60,000 nucleotides of DNA from Membranipora membranacea. Its lineage: Eukaryota; Bryozoa; Gymnolaemata; Cheilostomatida; Membraniporidae. The stretch lies in contig OU612072.1 of the NCBI GenBank assembly GCA_914767715.1, forward strand, positions 20,338,001 through 20,398,000, in the 5' to 3' direction. Shown one piece after another: positions 12,082-23,380 of this stretch (position 1 is its first letter; every line of letters begins with the position of its first letter). The position numbers and the translations under genes are program-made. The notes beneath the pieces were generated by a model, which was given only the letters and a program-made list of their open reading frames with translations, made no database searches and was not told where the DNA came from.

Positions 12082-12431
12082 TTTTGGCTATCAATCCTAT
12101 CACATAGAGAAAACCAAAAACAGAGCAGAGAGCAATGACAAAATCGGTCTTTTGCTATTATAACCTGACTGAAATGTCTTGAAGGGGCTATATATAACTA
12201 CATTAATATAATTAGAATAACATTATACCCATTGTTATTATTCTCTCAATTTTTTTCTGGATACTTTGCATCCCTCTTTATTTAAGCCCACTCTATTGTT
12301 TCACTTTCGATCTGACATCACAATGTGTCTCATAAAGAATCGAGACTCACAAGCAATCACTTCCTCATTCAGCAGCATTTCAAAACGTAGCTGTCACAAC
12401 ATGTTCTATGTAATGTATCCTCACTAATTAA

Positions 12432-12437
12432 AATAAA
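12432..12437 (+). terminator. polyadenylation signal AATAAA
   Basis: The first AATAAA after the stop codon of the membrane protein gene, about 350 bp downstream in AT-rich DNA. Plausible 3' end of that gene. Confidence 0.5.
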
Positions 12438-13457
12438 CTCAAGTTTCAGGAATTCACAAGTATTGTGATCTTTACTTAGGATCTTAGAATACGGGAAATA
12501 AGAAGGCAGTAGTCAAGATTAGCATGGTAAAGATAAAGAATATATTTACTCCGATGAGAAAGAAGGAACCACTAACAATAGCATTGCAGGGGGAAGCATG
12601 GTATGAGTTCAAACCAAATCCAAGTCTTTGTATATGAATGCAATACTAATTCTTACCACAATTGTCGAAAGGCAACTATTTAAACGTCCTGACAAACTTT
12701 CCAGTCATGGACCAGATCAATTCATCGTAAATATTTAGGCCGATGGGAGGGGAGGGGAGGGAGATAATACAGAACAGATAAAGTTTTGGCAATAAAGTGC
12801 AACATCTAGGAGATATAGGGTCAGTAGCATGTTGCTGTGTTCCCAAGATTGCAGCACATCAGCAACATATTGCAGGTAGTATGTATGTGTAGCTGTTTCA
12901 CCAGCATCGTAAACCTTCTATCAGTTCGGGCTTGTTACCATGGCAAGGCCATCCAGCTGTAGAGTGTTGTTTAAACCATGTTGAATCATGGTGCTCTATA
13001 GTTGGAGATAGGTCGGGGTTCACTAAAATGCGGAAATGCGGAATTTCTCTTGAAAGTACGCGTTAGCACACGTGTTTCTCAGTTTTACGATGAAATGACT
13101 AAAATGCGGAAATTTGGAAAACACATTCTAATTGGTTAATTGAATCCTACCAAGCCAATCAGGGGTAGTTATCTCATTTTCTGCCTAATCCAAAACATGG
13201 TCAGGATTTTGGTTGATGCCTGGTGGTGTTCTTCATGAAGACGCTCTGTAAAGCTGCATACTCTACTCTGCTATTGAAGACTATACTGCTGTAGTGTTTT
13301 CCTTTCCAGTTTCAGGTAACAGTTTCCATCCTTGTATAGTAGTAGCACTCACTAATTTAGCTAAATGTTTCCAATGTTTGTATGATGTATGTATAAATAA
13401 TAATAATCATCATCATTACTTCACTACCTAACTAATCACTTCTTTTTCTACTTTACT

Positions 13458-13574
13458 CATGGGTCCCTGGGACTTACATGTCTTTACTTTGCCGATGACC
13501 AGTATCAGTGTTTTTTGGGGTGGTTGATACTGGACATTGGCAAAGAAAAGACATGTAAGTCCCAGGGGCCCATG
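13458..13574. repeat. 117-bp hairpin inside the large element
   Basis: Arms of about 50 bp: CATGGGTCCCTGGGACTTAC on the left is mirrored by GTAAGTCCCAGGGGCCCATG on the right, with AGTATCA at the inner ends. The loop is short and T/G-rich. Parts of the arms recur near 14080-14120. Confidence 0.8.
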
Positions 13575-13595
13575 CCTTTATCATAGATAGATAGG

Positions 13596-13663
13596 CGTCT
13601 GGAGTTACAATACAATACAAGCATGTCCAGTATGGTTGATACTGGACATGCTTGTAACTCCAG
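13596..13663. repeat. 68-bp hairpin inside the large element
   Basis: Inverted arms CAAGCATGTCCAGTAT / ATACTGGACATGCTTG are continued by TCTGGAGTTAC / GTAACTCCAGA. The motif CTTGTAACTCCAGATGCC recurs near 13746-13765, and a variant at 14059-14083, so several copies of one small palindromic family are nested here. Confidence 0.75.
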
Positions 13664-13956
13664 ATACCTATGGCCTATACCTTGCTTGGAAAAGACTAGG
13701 ATGGGTGACCAATGTACATGATCATGGTCATTGGCAAAGTATATAGGCTTGTAACTCCAGATGCCTTTACTGTAGGTAGTACTATTACTACTACTTACTC
13801 AGCGTACTAGTTACAAGTCTAGTAGCCTCCCCACTCACTAAACTAAACCAATACTCTGCTGTTATATACCAACATGTTACACTTACTCAAGTCAGTGCTG
13901 TGTTGTGTGCTTAGATCAGTGACTGTGTGGAGGTTATAAGCATGTATACTTTGCCA

Positions 13957-14019
13957 TAGCCTGTCTTGACAAGCTTTTTCGGCGCCCACCCTCAAACAAA
14001 GCTTTTCAAGACAGGCTTA
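13957..14019. mobile_element. 58-bp deletion derivative of the TAGCCTGTCT MITE
   Basis: Only the two terminal repeats remain: AGCCTGTCTTGACAAGC and GCTTTTCAAGACAGGCT around a ~25-bp middle, flanked by TA-containing sequence. It is the same family as 9133-9467 and lies inside the 7.3-kb element, so it arrived after or with it. Confidence 0.75.
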
Positions 14020-14109
14020 CTTTGCCAATGGACATCGGATTGGAGAAGTATACTATTACATGCTTGTAAGTTCTCCAGATGCCGATAGTCCCATGGTGCC
14101 CCTGGCCTG

Positions 14110-17100
14110 GGACTTACTTGCAAGCCTTATTTTACATTATATATATAAGCCTAGGTAGGAACTCAAGTCCATAATCTTGTCAAGGTCTTGGTTGGTTTGG
14201 TGCGTTCAAACTAAACTTTTAACTTAAACTTGATCCAACCCCCTGCGTCACATGGTGCACAACACATTAACCCTAGGTTGTGATGAGTTGTTTGTGGATG
14301 TTACGGCCCTCGAGACATGGTACCTGCGTGTAGTTGCATTATACTCACTCACCGTACAAAAGCGCAACAATGAGTGACTTTAATTAATATTAATTCGATA
14401 TAAAAATGCCATTTATTTGTACTCATTTGAAACAACATGTGTTGTGCTTCAAAGTCTTCCTTGGTCAGTAGATCGCCTAACGCTCAGTTAATTCCTCTTA
14501 CATTGGTTGTTGGGGAATCAATGGGGACATATCCTTAAGCATTGTCCGTGTCGTAATTGATTTTGTACTCGACCACAGAAATATCAATGGTCGATGGAAT
14601 TCTCAAAATTTGTTTGCTCCTGTAATTGCTATAGCTATGTATGGGCATAAAAACACTACACTACACTGCTGTTACCAGCTACAAAATACCGATGTTTTTC
14701 CACTAGCTTACTTGCTGGTTTGATCAAGCACAGTAGCTGTAGCCTACATTAGAAGGTGTGATAAAAAAGTTCTTGTTATGATATTCATACAAATTCACTT
14801 CATATCACACCAAAATTGAGCTTTGGTTTGTTTATGCTATATGGCTAAATGAAAAAAAAAAGATTTTTCAAGCTAACTTAATCATATACTATACACCCCT
14901 CCTTCTTATGAGCTCCACTTTAGAAAGCTGAAAGTAGTGAGGCTTGGTGGTTCTTAGAAATGTACATGTAGTTGTATTCAGATTACTAGAAATTTGTCAA
15001 TTTATCCATAGTATTGCTTCTGAATGTATTACTTCTGAAGATCATAACCCACATTGCATTGAAAGAATATGCAGAAAAAAACAATGTACAGTATGGATAC
15101 TACCTGGGCCTGTAAGTGCATGATATTTGCTTGTTGCAGGAAAAAGGTGTTTTTCTCTTACTGGCGATGGTTTTACTGTGAGAAGAGCGATTGGTGGTCT
15201 TCATACTCATTTCTATTCATTGAGAACTGCGACTGAGACAAAGATCAGTGTGAGTAGGCTTCCTCTAGTCTTTTAGGAAAATCAAGTCTAGATGACAAAG
15301 ATGTCTGTGGACTTTTCATTTTTCAAATAAGATTACTTCAGCATATTTCAGACCCTGTGTAAAAATATGCTTTAGATGATTTGTTTGCTGAGTTGTCTGC
15401 TCACACTTATTGAGAAGGTAACTTTGAATAGAATTTAGCGCTAGCTATATGTGAGCGGTGAGAGTGCAAGCAGGGTGAGGGTGGTACGAGCCCTTTTGCC
15501 TATAGATAGGTCATGAGGCTGGAAGTCTACCCATTTAAACCTGAATTAATTGTGCTCCACATCATTCAGATGCTATAACTAAGTTTCATAGACAGTGCAC
15601 CGTTGGGAATAAAAATAAGACTTGGGCCATATGCCTACACTGCACAGCTTAGTGATAATGTACTTACCGCCTCTTTCATCATTAAAGCTGATGAATCGGT
15701 CATGGAGATTCTTGGTTTTGGCCCGCAGAATTATTTATTAGACAGCTTATAGTGCATTAATCCCAATAGTCTTCTTTTTAACGGATAACCATCAAGTGAA
15801 ATACTTGCACTACAAAAAAAGTGGCTTCCTTGCAGCTCTTTGCCTTGGAAATATAAAATTATCTCTAAACACATTGCTGAGAAGTAGCATATTTGGTTGC
15901 ACTGCTTGTCCATGTATAATTGAAGTAATTTAGTGCAACTTTTGAAATGAGGTTGAAGACCACTTGCCATTTTAGATGTGTGGTAGCGAAGATGTCAGAT
16001 CTCCACTGGTTACTCACAGTAAATGCTACTGTTCCGTCTGCAGTACTCAGCACTATACAATATGCCTGTCCAACCAATGAGGTAGTTCATTGGTCTAACA
16101 AGCAAAATCCATTGTAAGTTGACCCAGGCATAAAACTTGTTGTCGAATAATGTGAAGAAAGCTTGAGTTGCTAGGTGGTAAGGTAATTAGTGTCAAATTG
16201 TGACATGATTATGACATTTCATGTTTAAAATCAGCAGTTATTCATTTTTTCCCATTGAGCTCCAGTAATTCAATTTGATTCATCAATTGCGGAACAACTA
16301 ATATATCTGTATCCTCATCATTGATCAGTTTGTCAAACGATGTCCAATTGTTTGTATCTTACCTCACAAATCCATCACAGGCGTTTTTTTTAAGTAGCTT
16401 GGCAATGATTTTGTTTGTTATTGGTACTTGTAGAACTGAGTGTCACAAAAAGTTAATTCGATCTGTGAGTTAATACAGGTCGATTACTTTCATCATATCA
16501 TGCAAGGACAATGCTGCATGCGTGATCATGACTATCCAAAGAGTGGGATACATGGGAAAGAGACTCTATGTTAAGGTATTTTTTATAACTTTTGGCATTA
16601 CATGCTGCGAGTGATATGTCCTAGACCTATCTCAGTTGCCTCATAATCCCTGAATGATCATAAGGTGGGAGTAGATGTTGATCATACCACTTGCCTCGTG
16701 TTTAAGACACTTCTGGCGACAGAATTAGGCTGTAAACAGAGGGCTATCAGCAAGTTGTTCTTTATAAAACTTCACTGCAAACCTCAAATAGATGAGTGCC
16801 CTACCCGCTGGTCCATTTATATCTTAAAAACACCTAACAATACATAGAAAAATGCAAGCATGTTGAAGTGAGGAACAATTACAATCATTAACATTCCTCT
16901 TTGTTCTGTTCTCGAGAGTACCCGTGCAAAACTTTCGTGATCACTGCTACACAGAGAATGAGCCCACAGCTTTGGTCGAACCGTCTTATATACATCGCGC
17001 GGCTGGAGGCGGGATTTTACTGAGCACCTGTTGCTACCTATTTTTCTGTTATTCCTGTAGTATGGCTTGACCCCATATGCGCCTCGATAAAAAAAATTAT

Positions 17101-17760
17101 TCATGGTTCTACAACCACGTACATGGAACCAAAACGAGCAAAAAGATCATCCAATCATATTGGAGGTAGACTGAATTTTCCACTACCAGTACTGGAAAAA
17201 AACAGTACGATCTCATCATGTCACTTCACGCAACGCCTCAAGTTTTCATAATTGGTTTGTGTACATCCTTCATAAATAACCCAAGAGAAGTAAATAAATA
17301 AGCTAGTTAGGAGGTGACTTTATGTTAGCACACCCCAATTTCCACAAAGCCATTTTATTAAAACCCCTCTTGGGTAGTTCAAGAGAACCTATCCTCTTCA
17401 AACACGGTTTTGTGCTCTTAGGAAGAGAGGATATACACCCCTAAGAAGTTAGGGGCTAGAAATTCTCTTCAATGTGGCTAAAAATGTGAAAAAAATTTGT
17501 TTTGAGTATCGTAACAGACTATCTGTAGAAATTCTATATCACATGTACCCTCCCTGCTGCCACAAAATTACACTTCCTTACATTCTAGGGTTGGAGTAAA
17601 CAAACCATTAATGTGTTTAACAGGCAGTAACAATGGTTCCCCATATTATAGAAGAGGTATACACCCGCAGGGGTGGGAAGGATGGTACACCAACCAGACT
17701 TTGCCATTTTATTCTCAGGAGAGGTATACACCCGAGGGTGCTGGGGGCTGGAACAATCAA
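14110..17760. other. interior of the large element, no gene recognised
   Basis: About 3.6 kb of AT-rich DNA. Short open frames, such as a 95-codon one on the - strand at 16817-17104 and a 79-codon one at 15731-15970, match nothing I know. A splice-like acceptor at 15139 opens a ~40-residue frame (from KRCFSLTGDGFTVRRAIGG), but I cannot connect it to anything. Confidence 0.4.
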
Positions 17761-17769
17761 TCTTGAAAG

Positions 17770-17867
17770 CTCCCCCAACGGGATTTGAACTCACAAATCC
17801 TGCGGCACCAATCGCCTGGCAGTGAATAGCAAGCGCGCTAACCGATTGCACCATTTCACCGCCCCCA
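17770..17867 (-). mobile_element. tRNA-derived SINE head
   Basis: Read on the - strand, GGCGGTGAAATGGTGCAATC carries an A-box-like TGGTGCAATCGGTTAGCGC, followed about 50 bp later by the B-box-like GAGTTCAAATCC. The spacing and surplus sequence do not fold into a normal tRNA. The body that follows (to about 17590) holds two copies of GGGTGTATACCTCT, as a SINE tail would. It lies inside the 7.3-kb element. Confidence 0.55.
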
Positions 17868-18000
17868 CAAATTTTATATTTCATTTTTTTATTTTAGATG
17901 ATTTCCAGACTCCTTGCTCAGGTTTGCAGTATTAGTATACTGATCTTATGCAGCATGTTTATTTGTAATGGTGAATAACTGTGTAAAATAAGGTCAGTGA

Positions 18001-18024
18001 TATATATATATATATATATATATT
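18001..18024. repeat. (TA)n microsatellite
   Basis: An uninterrupted TA dinucleotide run of about 12 units. Confidence 0.9.
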
Positions 18025-20174
18025 GAGACATATGTTGAATCATACCACATCATTGTTCAATACTTCAGAATCCCACTTTCAAATTTATCTGATAATTTTT
18101 CGTCATACTACTGCCGGTCAGGGACTTGCATTATACAGGCATGCGGCAGCAAATATTATTTTACAAATAATCTGTCCCAATTTCAATTTTATAACTGCGA
18201 GACCCTTGGGCTTGATGAGTATAATGTGCATAAAAAACATGTTTCAATACCTCCAAAATCGCTAGGCATCTCACAACTGGGTGTGAAGAGATACATGTGG
18301 TGCGGGACCAAAAGTGACTAGGAAGCTAGCATGTCAAACAAACAGTTCCAATATTGGAAGCTGATCTTGAGAAAAGACTGCCAATCTTGCCATGACATTG
18401 AAGTTGATCGCTCTTGTCCAAAAGACTTACCTACCGTGCAGTTAGCAGTTAGATTTAACACCAAGGATGGTCTGTGTGTATCTAAAGCATAACCTTATAT
18501 GTCATATGATACTGTGACAGGATAATTTTTACGATTGGAGGCATATGCCCTAGTTGTAGGTGAAAGATATGAAATAAATTCTGAAACATTAGACCTTTAG
18601 AGACCCGCACAATGATCAACCATCAGCTATTAGCTAGGGGATTGTCAAAGCATTTTCAATATCATTAGGGAAGAAGCTGCGGTCTGTATGTTTCTGTCTC
18701 ATCAGGGAGTCTCCTTTTCGGCAGGGAGGACGGGTGGGATACCCTCCCTGCTCCCTGTCTTTTTTTCACTTCAAATTGAGACAAATCATAGAGTGGTTCT
18801 CTCTTTGACATGTAAGTTCAATGAGGGGACAACCTTAAGTTGCCCCCAGACTGCTATGCTGACAGTTGGCATTTTTATCTTTTCTTCTAGGGATGCATCT
18901 ACCGAGTTCTGTGAGTGCTGAGAATAACTCTTGCTATGGACTGAAGCTGCCTTATGATCGATAGATTCTAGTCCATCTTGTGCAGAAGGTCACAACAGAC
19001 TCTCCAATCAACATGAATTGTGTCTTCGAGCCGAAAGACACAGCCATCAAGCTGGTACTAGCTGGTACCTTCGTAGAAATGATAGAGAACTTTTCAAAGT
19101 AAATGTAGTCTATCGATAAACTTCAGATTGTGAAATGTCAAACTTTTCCTCCTGCCAAAATTCAACTGATCTAATGTAGTTCAGTTTTATTTCATAAACA
19201 CCAAAGTGAATCAAGGTTTAATCTTGCTAAATACAAAGTTACAGATGTATGTATGCTTATAAACTACCCCTGATTTTAGTAAAACATTGGCTGATAATAC
19301 GCATCTACACTATCAATACCTGAAACAATGGTTTGTTTTTTAAATATCTACCAACTACATTGTTGGACTCACTTGTGCTTTTATACAGGCTGATCAATAT
19401 GATTATTGTGTGGCTTATGAAAATAAAAAGTATAATTACTCAGTCTCATCACGCAATCTTGACTATGTGCTTAGATATTATAAGTTATAATTAGTTCATT
19501 TGCACTTCAATAGAGCAGAATGAAAAACCAAAAACACTCTTATGAATTGTTGTGACAAGGACCACCCTGCCTTTCCCGGAAAATGATCTTTGGTGTCAAA
19601 GTGGGTGGCTATGCTCTACTGTATACGGTTCTGCTATGAAGGACTTGATCACCAATAGGCTGATCTACATGTTTTCACAGATGTTTCCCTATGTTCTCCG
19701 ATGACTTTTTTGCTACTACCATGATAATGACCCAACGTCACCACTTGTAAGATATCAGGTCAACTATCGATGTGTAAACACCCGGGTTGCTAATTGCATA
19801 TATTATATGGCTTCACTCTCAATGTATATTAGTGTCCTATACCTTCACTCTCAATGTATAATATGCCCATAAAAGCATTTCTCCTCAATAAAACTTGCCT
19901 CTATCAAAATCTGCATTTCAGAAATAGTAACTAGTATGGGGGTTTGTTTGACAAATCATCATACTAGAGTTATCTTCTCCTGTATATTCATGTACATAAT
20001 TCACTGAAGTTTTCACTGGGAATTCCGCTTTACATAAATAGTGCTACAGCTGTACTACAACACATTATTTCTAACCCAGATTGCCCATACACATAGCCTA
20101 TGAGATGGTTTCATAGAACACATATCAATTTTTTTCTTACAGGCCACATTCAGTGGTAAAAAAGCTAAATTTGA

Positions 20175-20356
20175 AAATTCCGCATTTTAGTCAATTTTGA
20201 CTAAAATGCGGAAATATGCTTTTCAAGGTCACAAGGTGATTTCCGCATTTTAGTCAATCCCACACAGGAGTGACTAAAATGCGGAAATACGCACTAAATT
20301 TCCGCAACATGCACGTGAATTTGCGTGATCACAGATTTCCGCATTATAGTGAACCC
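20175..20356. promoter_or_regulatory. subterminal transposase-site array
   Basis: At least five copies of TTTCCGCATTTTAGTCA or its complement in alternating orientation fill the last 180 bp of the large element. Two form a palindrome at about 20178-20213. Such arrays are normally where a transposase binds; that role is inferred. Confidence 0.65.
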
Positions 20357-20403
20357 GAGATAGGTCGAATATTGCGTAAAAATAAGTGATAAGAACATGT
20401 ACA

Positions 20404-21000
20404 TTTTAATCAATCAATCAATCAACCAATCAATTTCAAATCAAAATTGGTCGTGACGGCGGTGCCCTTCCGGCACTACTACTTTTCTGCCACAAGACAG
20501 GCGCATTACCCTGCAGTTCACGACGTCTGAGAACTAGGTACGAGGTAGTCTGTAGTTAAAGTCTTTATTTTTTTCTGACATAAAGGTGATATAGAAGTGC
20601 ACCAACAGCCCAAGTATCACATCGAAAACTACATCGCATGTATGTAGTTTTTAAACACGTGTCTAACTTGGAGTTATGCTTTCACAGTTTTATTCTGCAA
20701 GTGTCAAAAGATGGGATTATAATTGCAAGGACCTGCAAAGTTAACAAACCATTGACAATTATATGCATGTACAGATTATGCGGCGTCGGAATATGCCATA
20801 TGCTCATGACTAAAATTGATAGCTAAAGATAATTGAGAAAATTTTGAACGAGTATAAAAAGGAAGGTGGTATGGTGCAGCACATGTGTGATGTACTGAAT
20901 ACAAGGATTAATGAGACTCGGATACTGTCATGGTCCATGAATTTCCTCTAGCCTATGACTATATGTAATATGAAAGCATGTAACGTGTTAATGATATACA
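20404..21000. other. intergenic DNA with (ATCA)n tail
   Basis: An ATCA-repeat of about 28 bp at 20408-20435 resembles the 3' tail of a non-LTR retrotransposon or SINE. The rest shows no gene. Confidence 0.4.
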
Positions 21001-21017
21001 TGAATAACAACATTCAG

Positions 21018-21489
21018 ACGCCGGGAAGCTGCTGTAGCAGACCGACGTAACTTCTTCAATTTGGATGGCTATTGGTGCAACCTGCACTTCCAGCTCTATC
21101 AACATGACAATGATGGCAACAGACGCAATATCACAACCCTGATTACTACTGATGGCCAACAGTGCCTCGACTGCGCCGGCGGCTTGGCCAGACACACCAC
21201 CGCATCACCCGACTCTGGCTTCCAACAGCATGCTAAAAAGAGCGTCCGCTGCCTAACTCATTCCAGCGCCACAGAACAATCAACGGCCAAACAAAAAAAC
21301 ACAAATCTTCTGGCAAATCAAACTAAAACAGTAAACCAGCTAAATGTAGACATCAGCCTATGTCCAATTAACCCTTCACCTCAGCATTTCTGCATTGACC
21401 ATTGGCAGATTTGCTTGGCTGGAACGTCTGGCCCAACCAACACGGAACCCTCACAGGTGTTTGCCTCACCTTTCCATTTGCCCCAGTAA
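21018..21489 (+). CDS. possible exon, unknown product
   Basis: An open + strand frame follows an acceptor-like ACATTCAG at 21017, in sequence clearly GC-richer than its surroundings. It reads through NFFNLDGYWCNLHFQLYQHD and a Cys pair (CLDC) before ending at a stop at 21487-21489. The opposite strand is also open over the first half (20959-21195) and gives a partly hydrophobic peptide, so even the strand is uncertain. Confidence 0.25.
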
Positions 21490-22469
21490 TCATTTCAAAG
21501 CAATACACTAAAGACAAGTAATATAAATTTCCACATGTTCCATGACTACCATTTGGTAGATTGAAAAAAATCAATCCTTTGGCCACACTGTGAAAAAGAT
21601 GTCATTACTTATATTATTTTCCTAAACGCTGCAAAAGTAGTAATGCCAATATTCATGTTCATTCACAATTTAGTGATCATGATATATTTTAATGTTAACA
21701 GCTAACTGGTAGTGCACAATTGATTATCCCTAAATCTCTATTACCTATCCACATTCATTGAAATGCAGTGGTGCCTAATCCAAGTTAATTTACAAGTTAG
21801 ATGCAGTTAATTTCATTGGCAATAGTTTGTTGAATTCACAGTAGAAAATGATGCCCTCAATTACAGAATCAAACAATAACAAATCAGCAGGGATCAATGA
21901 TGAGTCAGACAGCCAAAACTTGGTTTCAGAGGCATAGAATGGTCACAGATATATTTAAGTAGGAAGCGCATAGTGGATAAAACCTGAATTTATTCTATAC
22001 AAACTGTTGAATAGGTTGCGGGCGTTCATTAGCTGCTGACAGTGTTCTCCCAAAGGTGTGTTATATGTCAATTAACCAGCTCGTATTAATTAGTGAAAAC
22101 ACTGTTTCATTGAAAAACATTTCAAGCCAACCTCAAAACCTATGTTTAAATTGAAGTTAAAATTCGGAGTTGCACTGACATGGGAAAAAAGGAGACAGCT
22201 TCTGACAATTCGGTCCTTGTTGCTGAACAAATACACTGAGTTCCGGATATATCATTTTAAACTCCCTGACTAAATCATTCTGCAATATTGTTTTAATAAT
22301 GTTTTAATACGATACTGTCTCATAATGTTCAAGGCTGTTGTTTAACTTTAAAAAGTACTTAGAAAGCGCATCTGCATCAAATTTAATTGAAGAGCTTTTT
22401 TCACACCAAAAAAAACTGTGTATAATCATAAAATATTAAGTCAATTGTATTGATTTTTTCAGACCCAGG

Positions 22470-23343
22470 TGATGAAGGCCATAAGATGATCATCTACAAG
22501 GGAGATGATCCGGCATGTTTTGCGCCACTATGACAGTAGTAAATTATGGATTCGGTTTTCGGGTCAGGGCCGCAGCGGTGGAACAAAAGTTCCATCGCTG
22601 CCTCAGAAGTAAGTTGATTGTCATAATTGTCTGCAGGTGTGTTTTAGGGCACAATAAATATATGAATATTTGCATACCACAGCAGCCAAGATGCTTTCAA
22701 TATTAGCTTTGTAAGTAAGAACAGTAAATACAAAATGAGAATTAACCCTCAATCCTCTCATCCAATACGACAAGCATCCCTTCAATGTGCTTAGATAATC
22801 TAAATCTAATTGATGGAGTCTGTAAGCTAATTTATGACATTGTCATGTTAATAGTATTTCAGTATCCTTTGTTTTAGAGGGGGTGCAGAGCAGAGTAAAG
22901 CCCACGCCCAATGAGAAGACAATTGAACTCCAAGTTGGAGTATTCCTGGAGAGGGAAGGCTACACCGGTGGAGCGAGAAAGTTAATGCACAAAAATGAAA
23001 GTTGGTTTGCGATTTAGATCATAAACCATGCTGCTTTTGGTATCATGCTGCTGTTAACTTTGATACATATTTTGGTAATTGGTTTTCATTCTCTATTAAT
23101 CATTTGTAAGGTACACATTCATTCTATTTCACATGATGGCTGATATGAATTCTCTATGACAAGAGAAACATAGCATGAGCGGGCAACTCCAAGTTGCAGC
23201 TATTTCGTAAAAACTATCTTGTCATTTACGATCAAACAACAAATCAATCTTATGACTCATATAATTTATAAATCTTTTCCATATATTTACAGAAGAAGGA
23301 TGAAACCAGCAGGTTCACACAAAGTGACAGCGACGATGCTTGA
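22470..23343 (+). CDS. possible multi-exon gene 3' end, unknown product
   Basis: Three candidate exons. One around 22470-22610 ends at CAGAAGTAAGT; it has two partly open frames and no single one, so it may be broken. Exon 22878-22967 after TTTTAG reads VQSRVKPTPNEKTIELQVGV and on. Exon 23293-23343 after TTTACAG reads KKDETSRFTQSDSDDA and stops with TGA; an AATAAA follows at 23375. The phases do not all agree with this order. The acidic Ser/Asp end is typical of a cytoplasmic terminus. I do not recognise the family. Confidence 0.33.
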
Positions 23344-23374
23344 TGTCTTTTTTTAAACTTTTAAATTCTTATCA

Positions 23375-23380
23375 AATAAA
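23375..23380 (+). terminator. polyadenylation signal AATAAA
   Basis: Thirty-two bases after the TGA of the tentative last exon ending at 23343. Confidence 0.4.

Larger units (their letters stand above)
13016..20356. mobile_element. 7.34-kb DNA transposon with 11-bp target duplication
   Basis: The left end GGGTTCACTAAAATGCGG and the right end, whose reverse complement is GGGTTCACTATAATGCGG, match over about 22 bp with one difference. Both are flanked by the identical 11 bp GAGATAGGTCG (13005-13015 and 20357-20367). Near the ends the motif TGACTAAAATGCGGAAAT recurs: a second left copy near 13093 and a right-end cluster of alternating copies at 20175-20356. Target duplications of 9-11 bp with subterminal repeats are typical of Mutator-like elements, though other superfamilies are possible. 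No frame longer than about 100 codons and no transposase was seen, so the copy is probably non-autonomous, with later insertions inside. Confidence 0.85.

Noticed and set aside
17770-17867. Functional tRNA gene
   Set aside because: Surplus length between the boxes, an irregular T-arm and a repeat-bearing 3' body fit a SINE better.
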